Source: Streptomyces thermodiastaticus
Lineage (GTDB): Bacteria; Actinomycetota; Actinomycetes; Streptomycetales; Streptomycetaceae
NCBI RefSeq assembly: GCF_014656135.1
Contig: NZ_BNBV01000023.1
Coordinates: 1-64,000, forward strand
Direction of reading: 5' to 3'
DNA length: 64,000 nt
Numbering within the stretch: position 1 is the first letter of the stretch; each line of letters starts with the position of its first letter. This document shows positions 1 through 7,975 of this stretch, in pieces. A program made the position numbers and the translations under genes. The notes under the pieces are model-generated. The model searched no databases, was not told the DNA's origin, and was given only the letters and a program-made list of their open reading frames with translations.

Positions 1-1106
1 GCCGACCCGCGGGGCGGGCCGCCGCCGCGCACGGCACCGCCGGCCTTCGGCTGCGGGCCGCCGCGTGCGGGCGGCACGGCGCCCCGCGGCGTGGGCGTGC
101 CGGGAGAGTGCGGCCCCTGCGGGCGCCGGCGCACCCGCTGCTGCCGTTCGCCGCGGGCCGCGCGGCGCGGATCCGCGGCCGTGTCGCGCAGGGTGTCCTG
201 GCCGGTGTCCGCGAGCCGGCCGGTCGGCCGGTCGGCCTCGGCGGAGCGCGGCGCGGGCGGACGCAGCTCGCCGAGCCCCTGCGCCTCGCGGGCCGCGATC
301 TCCTTCAGCCGCAGCGAGAGCTCCAGGGTGCTGGGCCGCTCCTCGGGGTCCTTCGCCAGGCAGGCCTGCACCAGCGGCGCCAGCGCGTCCGGGACGCCGC
401 GCAGCTGCGGCTCCTCGTGGACCACGCGGTAGAGCATCACCTCGGAGCTGCCGTGCCCGAAAGGGGAGTCGCCGGTGGCGGCGTAGGCGAGGGTCGCGCC
501 CAGCGAGAACACGTCGGTGGCCGGGGTGACGGCGGCGCCCCGCACCTGCTCGGGGGCGAGGAAGCCGGGGGAGCCGACCGCGGTGCCCACATGGGTGAGC
601 GTGGAGGCGCCGGTGGCCCAGGCGATGCCGAAGTCGATGATCCGCGGTCCCTTGGGGGAGAGCAGGATGTTGGAGGGCTTCAGGTCGCGGTGCACCACTC
701 CGGCCTCGTGCACGGCGACCAGACCCTCGGACAGGGCCGCCCCGATCGCCGCGACCTCCGCCGCGCTCAGCGGGCCGTCCTCGGCCACCTTGTCGTGCAG
801 CGACGGGCCGGGCACGTACTGCGTGGCGAACCAGGGCCGTTCCGCCTCCAGGTCCGCGGCCACCAGCCGGGCCGTGCAGCCGCCCCGGATCCGCCGGGCC
901 GCCGAGACCTCGCGTGCGAAACGGGACCGGAACTCCTGATCCTCCGCCAGATCCGGCCGGATGACCTTCAGCGCGACCCGCTGTCCCTTCCGGTCGGAGC
1001 CGAGGTAGACCACGCCCATCCCGCCCGCGCCGAGCCGTCGGTGAAGCCTGAACGAGCCGACGACGCGCGGGTCCTCGCGCCTCAGGCGCATCATCGCCAT
1101 GTTCAT
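1..1106 (-). CDS. Serine/threonine protein kinase (Hanks type), C-terminus beyond the window
   Basis: Reading leftwards from an ATG at 1106, the frame stays open to base 1, so about 368 N-terminal residues are visible and the C-terminus is missing. Kinase landmarks are in order: glycine loop LGAGGMGVVY near 25-34, lysine of VALKVI near 47, HRDLKPSN near 139-146, DFG near 158-160 and APE near 184-186. The kinase core ends near 270. A Pro/Arg/Gly-rich juxtamembrane-like stretch follows up to the edge. Actinobacterial kinases of this layout usually continue into a membrane helix and an outer sensor domain, which cannot be seen here. Further in-frame ATGs at residues 3, 5 and 6 make the exact start uncertain. 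Substrate unknown. Confidence 0.93.
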   Translation of the reverse strand, partial: MNMAMMRLRREDPRVVGSFRLHRRLGAGGMGVVYLGSDRKGQRVALKVIRPDLAEDQEFRSRFAREVSAARRIRGGCTARLVAADLEAERPWFATQYVPGPSLHDKVAEDGPLSAAEVAAIGAALSEGLVAVHEAGVVHRDLKPSNILLSPKGPRIIDFGIAWATGASTLTHVGTAVGSPGFLAPEQVRGAAVTPATDVFSLGATLAYAATGDSPFGHGSSEVMLYRVVHEEPQLRGVPDALAPLVQACLAKDPEERPSTLELSLRLKEIAAREAQGLGELRPPAPRSAEADRPTGRLADTGQDTLRDTAADPRRAARGERQQRVRRRPQGPHSPGTPTPRGAVPPARGGPQPKAGGAVRGGGPPRGS

Positions 1107-1235
1107 CCCCGCTGCCCGGTCCCTGTGACGAGCCACAGCTTACGTTTCCGGGGCCGCTCGCGCGCAGAGGCCGCGCCCTGCCGACCCGATCGAATGCCGG
1201 TGCTTGACGCCGGACGTGAAGGTCGTTCAAAAGCG

Positions 1236-1274
1236 GTTGACGCGCCATGCGTTGATACGCATGGCATTGTCAAC
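1236..1274. promoter_or_regulatory. Nested inverted repeat, operator candidate
   Basis: The inner arms GCCATGCG (1244-1251) and CGCATGGC (1258-1265) are perfect complements around a 6-base centre. The outer arms GTTGAC (1236-1241) and GTCAAC (1269-1274) are also perfect complements. The dyad lies about 130 bp upstream of the kinase start. On the minus strand it includes TTGACA, a consensus -35 hexamer. The protein that would bind is unknown. Confidence 0.45.
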
Positions 1275-1424
1275 ACCGCGTCAGTACAGGGGGGTTGAGC
1301 CTGCCGACCAGCGGTGTTCGCAGCGAAGCACGGAAAAACGGCACGAGGGGCGCAGGTAGGGAGAAGGGGTGGAAAAAGGGGTGTTTCGCCTGCTGGGGTC
1401 GGGGTCTCCGGCGGCCCGGCGGAC

Positions 1425-1438
1425 GTGATCGAGATCAC
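1425..1438. promoter_or_regulatory. Short palindrome GTGATC-N2-GATCAC
   Basis: Two perfect 6-base arms with a 2-base centre. It differs by one base from the published Streptomyces Crp half-conserved pattern GTG-N6-GNCAC, so a Crp-like site is possible but weak. It lies between two divergent genes. Confidence 0.25.
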
Positions 1439-1579
1439 TCCGGCCAGCCGGGCGGCGGGCCGCCCCGCCGAACCCCCTCCGGGACGACCCCGAGACGCGC
1501 GCGCCGGTCTCCACCCAGGGGAGTACTCCGCACGGCCGCGGCTCATCCTCCCGGAGGCCCGGCAAGCGGTACGAGGGCA

Positions 1580-1610
1580 TGACGTCCCCGGCCGGCCGCG
1601 CCCCTAGATT
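1580..1610 (+). promoter_or_regulatory. Candidate sigma-HrdB-type promoter for the 1701 gene
   Basis: A -10 hexamer TAGATT (1605-1610) follows a poor -35 candidate TGACGT (1580-1585) at a 19-base spacing. The predicted start would give a leader of about 85 nt before the ATG at 1701. Confidence 0.35.
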
Positions 1611-1700
1611 GGGTGCCGAGCGGCGGGTGCGGCACTCGTCCCCCGAGGCCGGACGCCCGCCGCTGCCGACGACACGTGCAACGGTCAAGGGGAAGGGGAC

Positions 1701-1898
1701 ATGGCCCGGACGGCACTTCGGACACCGCCGGGCGGCCTGCCGGGACGCCGCGCGCGGTCCCGCGGCGCGGGCCGCCGTCACCCCCTGGTGGCGACGGTGA
1801 TGGCCCTTCCCCTCGCGGCCCTGCTCCTGCTCGTCTTCGACGGCTGGAACACGGTGGCCGCACAGGCGTCGTCCGTGGGCGTGATGCTGGGGCGCTGA
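1701..1898 (+). CDS. Small membrane protein of unknown function
   Basis: The product is 65 residues: an Arg/Gly-rich basic head of about 28 residues, one hydrophobic helix near 29-46 (LVATVMALPLAALLLLVF), then a short polar tail. The basic head suggests the N-terminus stays in the cytoplasm. The start is supported by a purine-rich AAGGGG close upstream of the ATG. No family is recognised. It stands alone, with a hairpin about 90 bases after its stop. Confidence 0.6.
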   Translation: MARTALRTPPGGLPGRRARSRGAGRRHPLVATVMALPLAALLLLVFDGWNTVAAQASSVGVMLGR

Positions 1899-2240
1899 GC
1901 GGCGGCCCCAGGCCCGGAAGAGCGGTCCGGGCGGGGACATCCACCCAGGAAACCCCGTGGGGACGGGGGTGTGGCGGACGGCGGGATGCCGGCGCGGCCG
2001 GAGAGCTGCGCCGGCATCGTCGTGCCCGCACCCGCCCGTCCCGCCGCACGTCGCAGGGCCGGTGTGCGCCCGGGCGCGCGGCTGCGGCATGATCCACCGG
2101 ACCGGCCCGCACCCGAGGGCCGCCCTCGCACCCGGGGCCTTCCGTCCGGACCGGGCCGACGGCGAGCGCGGTGCCCCGAAGCGACCCGAGCGTGCCGGAC
2201 CCGACGCCGACGATCCGCACGAAAGACCCTGGGAGCCCCC
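1899..2240. other. Non-coding spacer with a hairpin
   Basis: These 342 bases hold no supported gene. A perfect 11-bp stem lies at 1985-2018. The last bases carry the GGGAG ribosome-binding site for the gene starting at 2241. Confidence 0.5.
1985..2018 (+). terminator. Hairpin, possible terminator of the small membrane gene
   Basis: Arms GATGCCGGCGC (1985-1995) and GCGCCGGCATC (2008-2018) are perfect complements around a 12-base loop. There is no U-run, which is usual for Streptomyces terminators. Confidence 0.45.
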
Positions 2241-3245
2241 GTGACCGCCGACACTCTGCTGCCGCTGCTGACCGCGCGGGCGCACGGGGCCGCCCACCGC
2301 ACCGCGGACGGCTGCACCTGCACCACGGCGGTCCTCGCCGACCGCCCGGACGCCACCGTCGTCCGGCACGCCGGCACCGTGGTGAAGGCCCACGCCCCCG
2401 GCACGGACCCCGCCGCCCTCGCTCTCCGCCTGGGCATGGCCGCCCGGCTCCCCGGCGTGCTGCTGCCCCCGCTCGCCCCCGAACCCGCGGTCCTCGGCGG
2501 CCGGCTCGTGACCGTGTGGCCCTACGGCACCCCCGTGGACCCCGACGCCCCCGGTGCCGCCCCCTGGGAGGCCGCCGCCACGCTCCTGGCCCGCCTGCAC
2601 CGCACCCCTCTTCCGCCGAAGCTCCCGCCCATGCGGGGCCCCGCCAACGCCGCCCGCGCCGTCGCCCGGCTTCGTGCCGAGGCCCCCGCTCACCCGGCCG
2701 CCCGTCCGGTCCTGCGCGCCTGGGCGACCCTGCCCGGCTGGGCCCGCGCCGCAGAACCCCTGCCGGGTCCGCGGGCCCTGTGCCACGGCGACCTGCACCT
2801 CGGCCAGCTCGTCAGGCACCCGGCCCCGGACGGGCCCTGGCGGCTCATCGACGTCGACGACCTGGGCGCCGGCCCGCCGGTCTGGGACATGGCGCGCCCA
2901 GCCTCCTGGTACGCCTGCGGACTGCTGCCGCCGCAGGAGTGGAGCCGGTTCCTCGCCGCCTACCGCGCCGCGGGCGGTCCGGCCGTCCCGGCCGACGGGG
3001 ACCCGTGGCCCGCCCTCGACCCCGTGGCCCGTGCCCTGACCGTGCAGAGCGCCGCCCGGGCCGTCGCCAAGGCGGCCGCCGCCGGCCGCCGGCTCGACGA
3101 GGTGGAACAGGCCGTCGTCGACGCGTGCGACCGCATGGGCCGCCTGTCCGCCCCGCCCGCCCGGCCCGTAGGGTGCAACCGGCCGGAGCCGGACAGCAGT
3201 CTGTCCGGGCGAGGTCACAAACCGATCCGACCGGCGAGGAGTTGA
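2241..3245 (+). CDS. APH-family (aminoglycoside phosphotransferase-like) kinase
   Basis: The 334-residue protein has the APH/choline kinase fold signature: the catalytic-loop motif CHGDLHLGQ near 181-189 and the metal-binding stretch LIDVDDLG near 202-209, preceded by a small N-terminal lobe with VVKAH near 47-51. The family transfers phosphate from ATP to small molecules (antibiotics, sugars, choline), and the substrate cannot be read from sequence. GTG 2241 was chosen because GGGAG lies five bases upstream and the domain begins just after. It ends 7 bases before a small zinc-ribbon gene and may be cotranscribed with it. A resistance role is possible but not shown. Confidence 0.88.
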   Translation: MTADTLLPLLTARAHGAAHRTADGCTCTTAVLADRPDATVVRHAGTVVKAHAPGTDPAALALRLGMAARLPGVLLPPLAPEPAVLGGRLVTVWPYGTPVDPDAPGAAPWEAAATLLARLHRTPLPPKLPPMRGPANAARAVARLRAEAPAHPAARPVLRAWATLPGWARAAEPLPGPRALCHGDLHLGQLVRHPAPDGPWRLIDVDDLGAGPPVWDMARPASWYACGLLPPQEWSRFLAAYRAAGGPAVPADGDPWPALDPVARALTVQSAARAVAKAAAAGRRLDEVEQAVVDACDRMGRLSAPPARPVGCNRPEPDSSLSGRGHKPIRPARS

Positions 3246-3252
3246 GCCGAGC

Positions 3253-3525
3253 ATGCAGTGTCCGAAGTGTCATGCGCCCATGCACACCTACAACCGCAAC
3301 GGGGTCCAGATCGAGCAGTGCAGCGGCTGCCGGGGCATCTTCCTCGACTACGGCGAACTGGAGGCGCTCACCCGCCTGGAGGCCCAGTGGGCCCAGGTGC
3401 CGCCGCCCGCGCCGCAGGCCTACCCGGCGCCGCCCGCCCCGGCCTGGGGTGCCCCGCACGGCGGCCACCACGGTCACTACGGCCACCGGCACAAGAGCTT
3501 CACCCACATGCTCTTCTCCAGCTGA
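3253..3525 (+). CDS. zf-TFIIB zinc-ribbon protein
   Basis: A 90-residue protein beginning MQCPKC and continuing to CSGCRGIFLD. The paired CxxC motifs (residues 3-6 and about 26-29) form the zf-TFIIB ribbon seen in small bacterial proteins of unknown role. The second half is a Pro/Ala linker followed by a Gly/His cluster (GGHHGHYGHRHK) that might also bind metal. It follows the APH-type kinase by 7 bases. DNA or RNA binding is possible but not shown. Confidence 0.88.
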   Translation: MQCPKCHAPMHTYNRNGVQIEQCSGCRGIFLDYGELEALTRLEAQWAQVPPPAPQAYPAPPAPAWGAPHGGHHGHYGHRHKSFTHMLFSS

Positions 3526-3598
3526 GCCCCGCCCGGCCGGCCCGGACCCGGGCCGGCCCCGGGCCCGGCCCCGGGCCGCGCGAGCCCCCGGTGACGGC

Positions 3599-3635
3599 GA
3601 AAGCCCCTGGCCACGCGAGACGGCCAGGGGCTTTC
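3599..3635. terminator. Bidirectional terminator between zinc-ribbon gene and tRNA cluster
   Basis: Perfect 14-bp arms GAAAGCCCCTGGCC (3599-3612) and GGCCAGGGGCTTTC (3622-3635) enclose a 9-base loop. Both strands end in a short pyrimidine run. It is placed to stop the leftward tRNA operon and the rightward zinc-ribbon gene. Confidence 0.85.
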
Positions 3636-3640
3636 GGGTG

Positions 3641-3712
3641 TGGACGATACTGGGATTGAACCAGTGACCTCTTCCGTGTCAGGGAAGCGCTCTCCCGCTG
3701 AGCTAATCGTCC
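3641..3712 (-). tRNA. tRNA-Val (anticodon GAC), copy 1
   Basis: On the minus strand a 7-bp acceptor GGACGAT/ATCGTCC, D-arm, anticodon arm CTTCC-CTGACAC-GGAAG, and T-arm ACTGG-TTCAATC-CCAGT fold into a complete cloverleaf of 72 nt with discriminator A. The loop gives anticodon GAC (valine). CCA is not encoded. It is the last of five genes in the leftward cluster. Confidence 0.97.
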
Positions 3713-3766
3713 TCGGGACCACGACCGCCCCGGTGTCACCCACCGGAGACGATCATCGGCTCTGCG

Positions 3767-3838
3767 TGCGCGATACTGGGATTGAACCAGTGACCTCTTC
3801 CGTGTCAGGGAAGCGCTCTCCCGCTGAGCTAATCGCGC
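3767..3838 (-). tRNA. tRNA-Val (anticodon GAC), copy 2
   Basis: Same body as the neighbouring copies, but the acceptor stem reads GCGCGAT/ATCGCGC. Base pairs changed together, so the stem stays paired and the gene is likely functional. 72 nt with discriminator A and no encoded CCA. Confidence 0.97.
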
Positions 3839-3863
3839 GAGTGAGGATCTTCAACAGATCCAG

Positions 3864-3935
3864 TGGACGATACTGGGATTGAACCAGTGACCTCTTCCGT
3901 GTCAGGGAAGCGCTCTCCCGCTGAGCTAATCGTCC
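3864..3935 (-). tRNA. tRNA-Val (anticodon GAC), copy 3
   Basis: Identical across the mature sequence to copy 1 at 3641-3712, with the same acceptor GGACGAT and anticodon GAC. It lies one base downstream of the tRNA-Cys CCA in transcription order. Confidence 0.97.
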
Positions 3936-3936
3936 T

Positions 3937-4010
3937 TGGAGGTGGAGACGGGATTTGAACCCGTGTAGACGGCTTTGCAGGCCGTTGCCTCGCCTCTCGG
4001 CCACTCCACC
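3937..4010 (-). tRNA. tRNA-Cys (anticodon GCA)
   Basis: Acceptor GGTGGAG/CTCCACC, anticodon loop CTGCAAA (GCA, cysteine) and discriminator U followed by an encoded CCA (3937-3939 on the plus strand read in reverse). It is the only one of the seven tRNA genes in this window with CCA in the DNA. Confidence 0.97.
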
Positions 4011-4044
4011 AGGGCGGGGGACCGAAAGATCCCCTCATCCTTCG

Positions 4045-4117
4045 AGCGGACGACGAGGCTCGAACTCGCGACCTCAACCTTGGCAAGGTTGCGCTCTACC
4101 AACTGAGCTACGTCCGC
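4045..4117 (-). tRNA. tRNA-Gly (anticodon GCC)
   Basis: Acceptor GCGGACG/CGTCCGC, anticodon arm CAACC-TTGCCAA-GGTTG with anticodon GCC (glycine), 73 nt, discriminator U, no encoded CCA. It is the promoter-proximal gene of the cluster. Confidence 0.97.
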
Positions 4118-4158
4118 CTGTCGTTTCGGTCCGCTGGCGCGTCCCGGCGACGTGTTGA

Positions 4159-4186
4159 ACTCTAGCGGATTCCCCGGCCAGGACAA
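4159..4186 (-). promoter_or_regulatory. Promoter of the Gly-Cys-Val-Val-Val tRNA cluster
   Basis: On the minus strand -35 TTGTCC (4181-4186) and -10 TAGAGT (4159-4164) are separated by 16 bases. The predicted start lies about 35 nt upstream of tRNA-Gly. The -10 fits the HrdB consensus well. Confidence 0.65.
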
Positions 4187-4278
4187 AAACGCGTTTGCGC
4201 AGCGTGCTGCGCGACCCTGCGGAAAGCCCCCGGTCACGCCCTCCCGGACGGGCCTGGTCCGGTTCCGGCGGCCCCTCC

Positions 4279-4284
4279 TACACT
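4279..4284 (+). promoter_or_regulatory. -10 element of a probable leaderless pabB transcript
   Basis: TACACT ends 7 bases before the GTG start at 4292 and no purine-rich ribosome-binding site precedes that GTG. This is the usual arrangement of leaderless Streptomyces genes. Confidence 0.5.
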
Positions 4285-4291
4285 CGGCCGC

Positions 4292-5410
4292 GTGCTCGAC
4301 CTTCCTCCGCTCGCGCGATTCGGCGACCGGCTCGCCACCGGCCTGGCCGACGTCACCGACGACCCCGCGGCGCTGGACTCGACGGGGTTCTGGGCCGTCG
4401 CCGCCGACTACGAGGGCCGGCTGACCTGCGCCCGCTTCCGCGACGTCCGCCGCGAGCCGGTGCCCCTGCCCGCACCGGGCCGGTGGCGCGGCCCGGCCGT
4501 CGGTGACTGGACGTCGTCCATGGACCGCGCCGCGTACACCGACGGCGTCCGGCGCATCCGCGCGCACATCGCCACCGGCGAGGTCTACCAGGTGAACCTC
4601 TGCCGCGTGCTGTCCGCGCCGGTCGACGCGGAGGCCGACGTGGACGCCCTGACGGCGGTGCTGGCCCGCGGCAACCCGGCGCCCTATGCAGGATCGATTC
4701 GTCTTCCGGAGCACGGCGTGGAGATCGCCACCGCGTCCCCCGAGCTGTTCCTGCGCCGCGACGGCCGCACGGTGGAGTCCGGGCCGATCAAGGGCACCGC
4801 CCCCACCGAGGCGGAGATGCTGGAGAAGGACTACGCCGAGAACGTGATGATCGTCGACCTGGTCCGCAACGACCTCGGGCAGGTCTGCACCACCGGCAGT
4901 GTCACGGTCCCGGATCTGTGCGCCGCCGAGGCCCACCCCGGCCTGGTCCATCTCGTCTCCACTGTCCGCGGCGAGCTGCGCCCCGGCGCCGGCTGGCCCG
5001 AGCTGTTCGACGCCGCCTTCCCGGCCGGGTCGATCACCGGCGCCCCCAAGTCCAGCGCCCTGCGGATCATCGAGGAACTGGAGACCGCGCCCCGTGGCCC
5101 CTACTGCGGCGCGGTGGGATGGGTCGACGCCGACCGGGGCACGGGCGAGCTGGCCGTCGGCATCCGCACCTTCTGGATCGACCGGATGCGGGACGGCACG
5201 GCGCTGCTGCGCTTCGGCGCCGGCGCCGGCATCACCTGGGGCTCCGACCCGGAAGGGGAGTGGCGCGAGACCGAACTGAAGGCCGCCCGGCTCCTCGCGG
5301 TAGCGTCGGGGGCGTACGACCCGTTTCGAGGGGACGTGACCGGGGACGTCGCATCGGCCCCCGGCGCGGCACCGCGGCCCCATGGGATGCGTGAGGTGGG
5401 ACAACGATGA
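4292..5410 (+). CDS. pabB: Aminodeoxychorismate synthase component I (chorismate-binding)
   Basis: The product is 372 residues with the chorismate-binding fold of the TrpE/PabB/MenF family. Visible motifs are YQVNLCR near 100, PIKGTAPT near 167-174, the stretch AENVMIVDLVRNDLG, and PAGSITGAPK near 245-254. With a glutaminase partner (not in this window) it makes 4-amino-4-deoxychorismate for folate synthesis. The immediately downstream lyase, overlapping by 4 bases, favours PabB over TrpE. The GTG start is probably leaderless. Length is short for the family because the N-terminal lobe is reduced. Confidence 0.87.
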   Translation: MLDLPPLARFGDRLATGLADVTDDPAALDSTGFWAVAADYEGRLTCARFRDVRREPVPLPAPGRWRGPAVGDWTSSMDRAAYTDGVRRIRAHIATGEVYQVNLCRVLSAPVDAEADVDALTAVLARGNPAPYAGSIRLPEHGVEIATASPELFLRRDGRTVESGPIKGTAPTEAEMLEKDYAENVMIVDLVRNDLGQVCTTGSVTVPDLCAAEAHPGLVHLVSTVRGELRPGAGWPELFDAAFPAGSITGAPKSSALRIIEELETAPRGPYCGAVGWVDADRGTGELAVGIRTFWIDRMRDGTALLRFGAGAGITWGSDPEGEWRETELKAARLLAVASGAYDPFRGDVTGDVASAPGAAPRPHGMREVGQR

Positions 5411-6228
5411 AGGTCTGGTTCGACGGTGCGCTGCGGGAGACCGACGCCGCCCGCGTCTCCGTCCTCGACCACGGGCTCACCGTGGGCGACGGCGTCTTCG
5501 AGACGGTGAAGGCGGTCGACGGCAGGCCGTTCGCGCTCACCCGCCACCTGGAGCGGCTCACCCGCTCCGCGCGCGGTCTCGGCCTGCCCGACCCGGATCT
5601 CGACGAGGTCCGCCGCGCCTGCGCCGCCGTCCTGGAGGCCGACCCGGTGCCGCTGGGCCGGCTGCGCATCACCTACACGGGCGGCTACGGGCCGCTCGGC
5701 TCCGAACGCGGCGACCGGGGCACCACTCTCGTGGTGGCCGTCGGCGAGACCACCCGCCGCCCCGACTCCACCGCGGTCGTCACCGTCCCCTGGACCCGCA
5801 ACGAACGCGGCGCGCTCACCGGCCTGAAGACCACCTCCTACGCCGAGAACGTGGTCGCCCTCGCCCACGCGCACCGGCACGGCGCCTCCGAGGCCCTGTT
5901 CGGCAACACGGCCGGACGGCTGTGCGAGGGCACCGGCTCCAACGTCTTCGTCGTCCTGGACGGCGAGATCCACACCCCGCCGGTCGCCTCCGGCTGCCTG
6001 GCCGGCATCACCCGAGCCCTCACGATCGAGTGGACCGGCGCCAAGGAGACCGACCTGCCGCTCGAGGTCCTGCGGGAGGCCGAGGAGGTCTTCCTCACCT
6101 CCACGCTGCGCGACGTCCAGGCCGTGCACCGCGTGGACGACCGCGAACTGCCCGCGGCGCCGGGCCCGGTGACCGCCAAGGCCATGCGGATCTTCCAGGA
6201 GCGGTCCGGGGACGACCTGGATCCCTGA
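5407..6228 (+). CDS. pabC: Aminodeoxychorismate lyase (class IV PLP enzyme)
   Basis: A 273-residue fold-type IV PLP enzyme. The likely PLP lysine is in GLKTTSYAENV near 139-149 and the family signature EGTGSNVF lies near 177-184. In the PabC reaction it releases pyruvate from aminodeoxychorismate to give p-aminobenzoate. Branched-chain aminotransferases and D-amino-acid transaminases share this fold, and the overlap with the PabB gene (ATGA, 5407-5410) is the main reason for the call. Translation is probably coupled to pabB. Confidence 0.87.
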   Translation: MKVWFDGALRETDAARVSVLDHGLTVGDGVFETVKAVDGRPFALTRHLERLTRSARGLGLPDPDLDEVRRACAAVLEADPVPLGRLRITYTGGYGPLGSERGDRGTTLVVAVGETTRRPDSTAVVTVPWTRNERGALTGLKTTSYAENVVALAHAHRHGASEALFGNTAGRLCEGTGSNVFVVLDGEIHTPPVASGCLAGITRALTIEWTGAKETDLPLEVLREAEEVFLTSTLRDVQAVHRVDDRELPAAPGPVTAKAMRIFQERSGDDLDP

Positions 6229-6349
6229 CAGCCGGCCACCCCGTCCGGCGGTGCTCCCGCAGCCCCCGCGGCACGGCGCCGCCGCGGTGTGCCGGAAGGG
6301 TCCGGCGCACCTGCTGACACCGTCCGCCGCGGCGGGTACAACAGCCGTG

Positions 6350-7186
6350 ATGACCACGACCCTGCGGCCGGCCGAGCCGCTTCAGCAGCACGAGGACGGG
6401 ACGCGTTCACGCCGCTACCGGGTGTGCGTGAACAGCCGTCCCGTCGGCGTGATCCACCTCGCCACGCACCCCGTCTTCGGGCCGGCCGTGGCGCAGATCG
6501 TCGATCTGCGCATCGACGAGCCCGACCGCGGCCGGGGCCGCGGCACCGTGGCCGCGCTGGCCGCCGAGGAGGTGGTGCGCGGCTGGGGCTGCACGCGGAT
6601 CGAGGCCGAGGTGCCGGCCGCCGCCGAGGGCGCGCTCCGGCTCCTGACGGCCCTGCAGTACACCCAGCGCAACCGGAACCTGGCAAAGGCCCTCGGCACC
6701 ACCGCGCCGGCCCTGCCCGCCGGCAGCCGGGGCAGGCCCATGACGGACGACGAGTACGGGCCGTGGCTGGAGCACGGCAAGGCCGGCTACGCCCGCAGCT
6801 GGACGGAGCGCGGCGTCCCCGAGGCCGAGGCACGGGCCAAGTCCGCCGCCGACCACGCCCGCCTGCTGCCGCAGGGCCGGGCGACCTTCGGCATGCTGTT
6901 CAGCGTCCTGGAGCACGAGGGCACCGCGGTCGGCACGCTGTGGCTGGCGACCGGCGCGGCCACGGGCGACGGCAGGGCCTTCGTCTACGACGTCGAAGTC
7001 GACGCCCGCCACCGCGGCCACGGCCACGGGCGTTCCCTCATGCTGCTGGCCGAATCCCAGGCGCTGGCCGCGGGCGCCCGGAGCATCGGCCTCAACGTCT
7101 TCGCGGGCAACACGCCCGCCGAGAGGCTGTACGACTCCCTGGGGTACCGGCCGGTCCGGTACGTCCTGTACAAGCAGCTGCTGTGA
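6350..7186 (+). CDS. Tandem GNAT-family N-acetyltransferase
   Basis: A 278-residue protein with two GNAT halves. The first holds VDLRIDEPDRGRGRGTVAA near 55-73. The second holds YDVEVDARHRGHGHGRSLML near 205-224 and the typical C-terminal GLNVFAGNTPAERLYDSLGY. The Q/RxxGxG/A-like acetyl-CoA loop is clear in the second half. Substrate unknown. ATG 6350 was chosen over an upstream CTG/GTG extension because no homologous-looking sequence precedes it. A -10-like TACAAC ends 7 bases upstream, so the gene may be leaderless. It converges on the DsbA-like gene. Confidence 0.85.
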   Translation: MTTTLRPAEPLQQHEDGTRSRRYRVCVNSRPVGVIHLATHPVFGPAVAQIVDLRIDEPDRGRGRGTVAALAAEEVVRGWGCTRIEAEVPAAAEGALRLLTALQYTQRNRNLAKALGTTAPALPAGSRGRPMTDDEYGPWLEHGKAGYARSWTERGVPEAEARAKSAADHARLLPQGRATFGMLFSVLEHEGTAVGTLWLATGAATGDGRAFVYDVEVDARHRGHGHGRSLMLLAESQALAAGARSIGLNVFAGNTPAERLYDSLGYRPVRYVLYKQLL

Positions 7187-7244
7187 CGCCCTCGCGGGGA
7201 CGGTCCCCGGGCCGGGGTTACCACCGGAGTGCGGCCGGGAAAGG

Positions 7245-7772
7245 TCAGCCGGCCTGTCCGGACCCGGCCAGCAGGCGGTCGGCGATCTCCTCGATGCGGG
7301 CGCGCAGCCCCTCCTGGCTCCTGCCGCCGTCCACACGCTCGCCGCCGATGACGTACGTCGGCGTCCCGGTGACGCCGATCGCCTTGCCCTCGGCCTGGTC
7401 GGCGTCGACGATCAGGATGTGCCGGCCGTCGACCAGCGCGGTGTCGAACTCCTCGGCGTCCAGCCCCAGCTCCCGGGCCACCTCCACCAGCAGCGGTTCG
7501 CCCCGGCGCTCCAGCTCGGCGACGCGCTCCAGCACCGCCTCCACGTACGGCCACAGCTTCCCCTGGGCGGCGGCCTCCTCGGCCGCCTGCGCGGCGGCGA
7601 AGGCGTGCCGGTGCTTGTCCAGCGGGAAGTGGCGCAGACGCAGCTCGAGCCGGTCGCCGTAATGGGCGCGCAGGGCCCGCAGATCGTCCAGGGCGGTGCG
7701 GCAGTCCGGGCACTGCAGCTCGCACCAGACGTCGAGAACGGCAACGGCGGATGCGGGGGAGGTCTCGCTCAT
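7245..7772 (-). CDS. DsbA-family thioredoxin-fold protein
   Basis: A 175-residue thioredoxin-fold protein with active-site CPDC at residues 21-24 (an extra Cys at 17) and the cis-proline loop TGTPTYVIGG near 148. The middle is the helical insert of DsbA/FrnE-type proteins. No signal peptide is seen, so it probably works in the cytoplasm as a thiol oxidoreductase or isomerase. It starts 200 bp from the next rightward gene, leaving room for divergent promoters. Partner unknown. Confidence 0.87.
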   Translation of the reverse strand: MSETSPASAVAVLDVWCELQCPDCRTALDDLRALRAHYGDRLELRLRHFPLDKHRHAFAAAQAAEEAAAQGKLWPYVEAVLERVAELERRGEPLLVEVARELGLDAEEFDTALVDGRHILIVDADQAEGKAIGVTGTPTYVIGGERVDGGRSQEGLRARIEEIADRLLAGSGQAG

Positions 7773-7975
7773 GAGGACAGTCTCCCAGGCCCGCCGCGGC
7801 GGGACCCACTCCGCACCCGGGGCCTCGCCCGGCGTCCCCGCGCGGGCGGCGCCCGGCCGGAGGCGACCCGGAGATCCCCCCGATCCGCGGGCCGGACCGT
7901 GGCCCGCGGTGCGGGCGGCGGTGCACGATGGAAGGGACGAGATGCCCGAGCGGCGAGCAGTGCCTGGAGGACCGC

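Larger units (their letters stand above)
1107..1700. other. Non-coding region between the kinase and a small membrane protein
   Basis: No convincing gene was found in these 594 bases. The region separates the leftward kinase from a rightward small gene and so should hold divergent promoters. It contains a long interrupted dyad (1236-1274), a short palindrome (1425-1438) and a candidate rightward promoter (1580-1610), listed separately. Confidence 0.6.

Noticed and set aside
3537..3585. Complex repeat after the zinc-ribbon gene
   Set aside because: It is a plain GGCC/CCGG-rich run with many overlapping pairings and no defined unit.
3641..3935. Regularly spaced near-identical repeats resembling a small CRISPR array
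   Set aside because: Each repeat folds into a complete tRNA-Val with anticodon GAC. Spacing is that of a tRNA operon and no cas gene is nearby.
7245..7772. The DsbA-like protein as direct partner of the VKOR at 43.3 kb
   Set aside because: It lacks a signal peptide and is 36 kb away, so a shared extracytoplasmic pathway is not supported by sequence.
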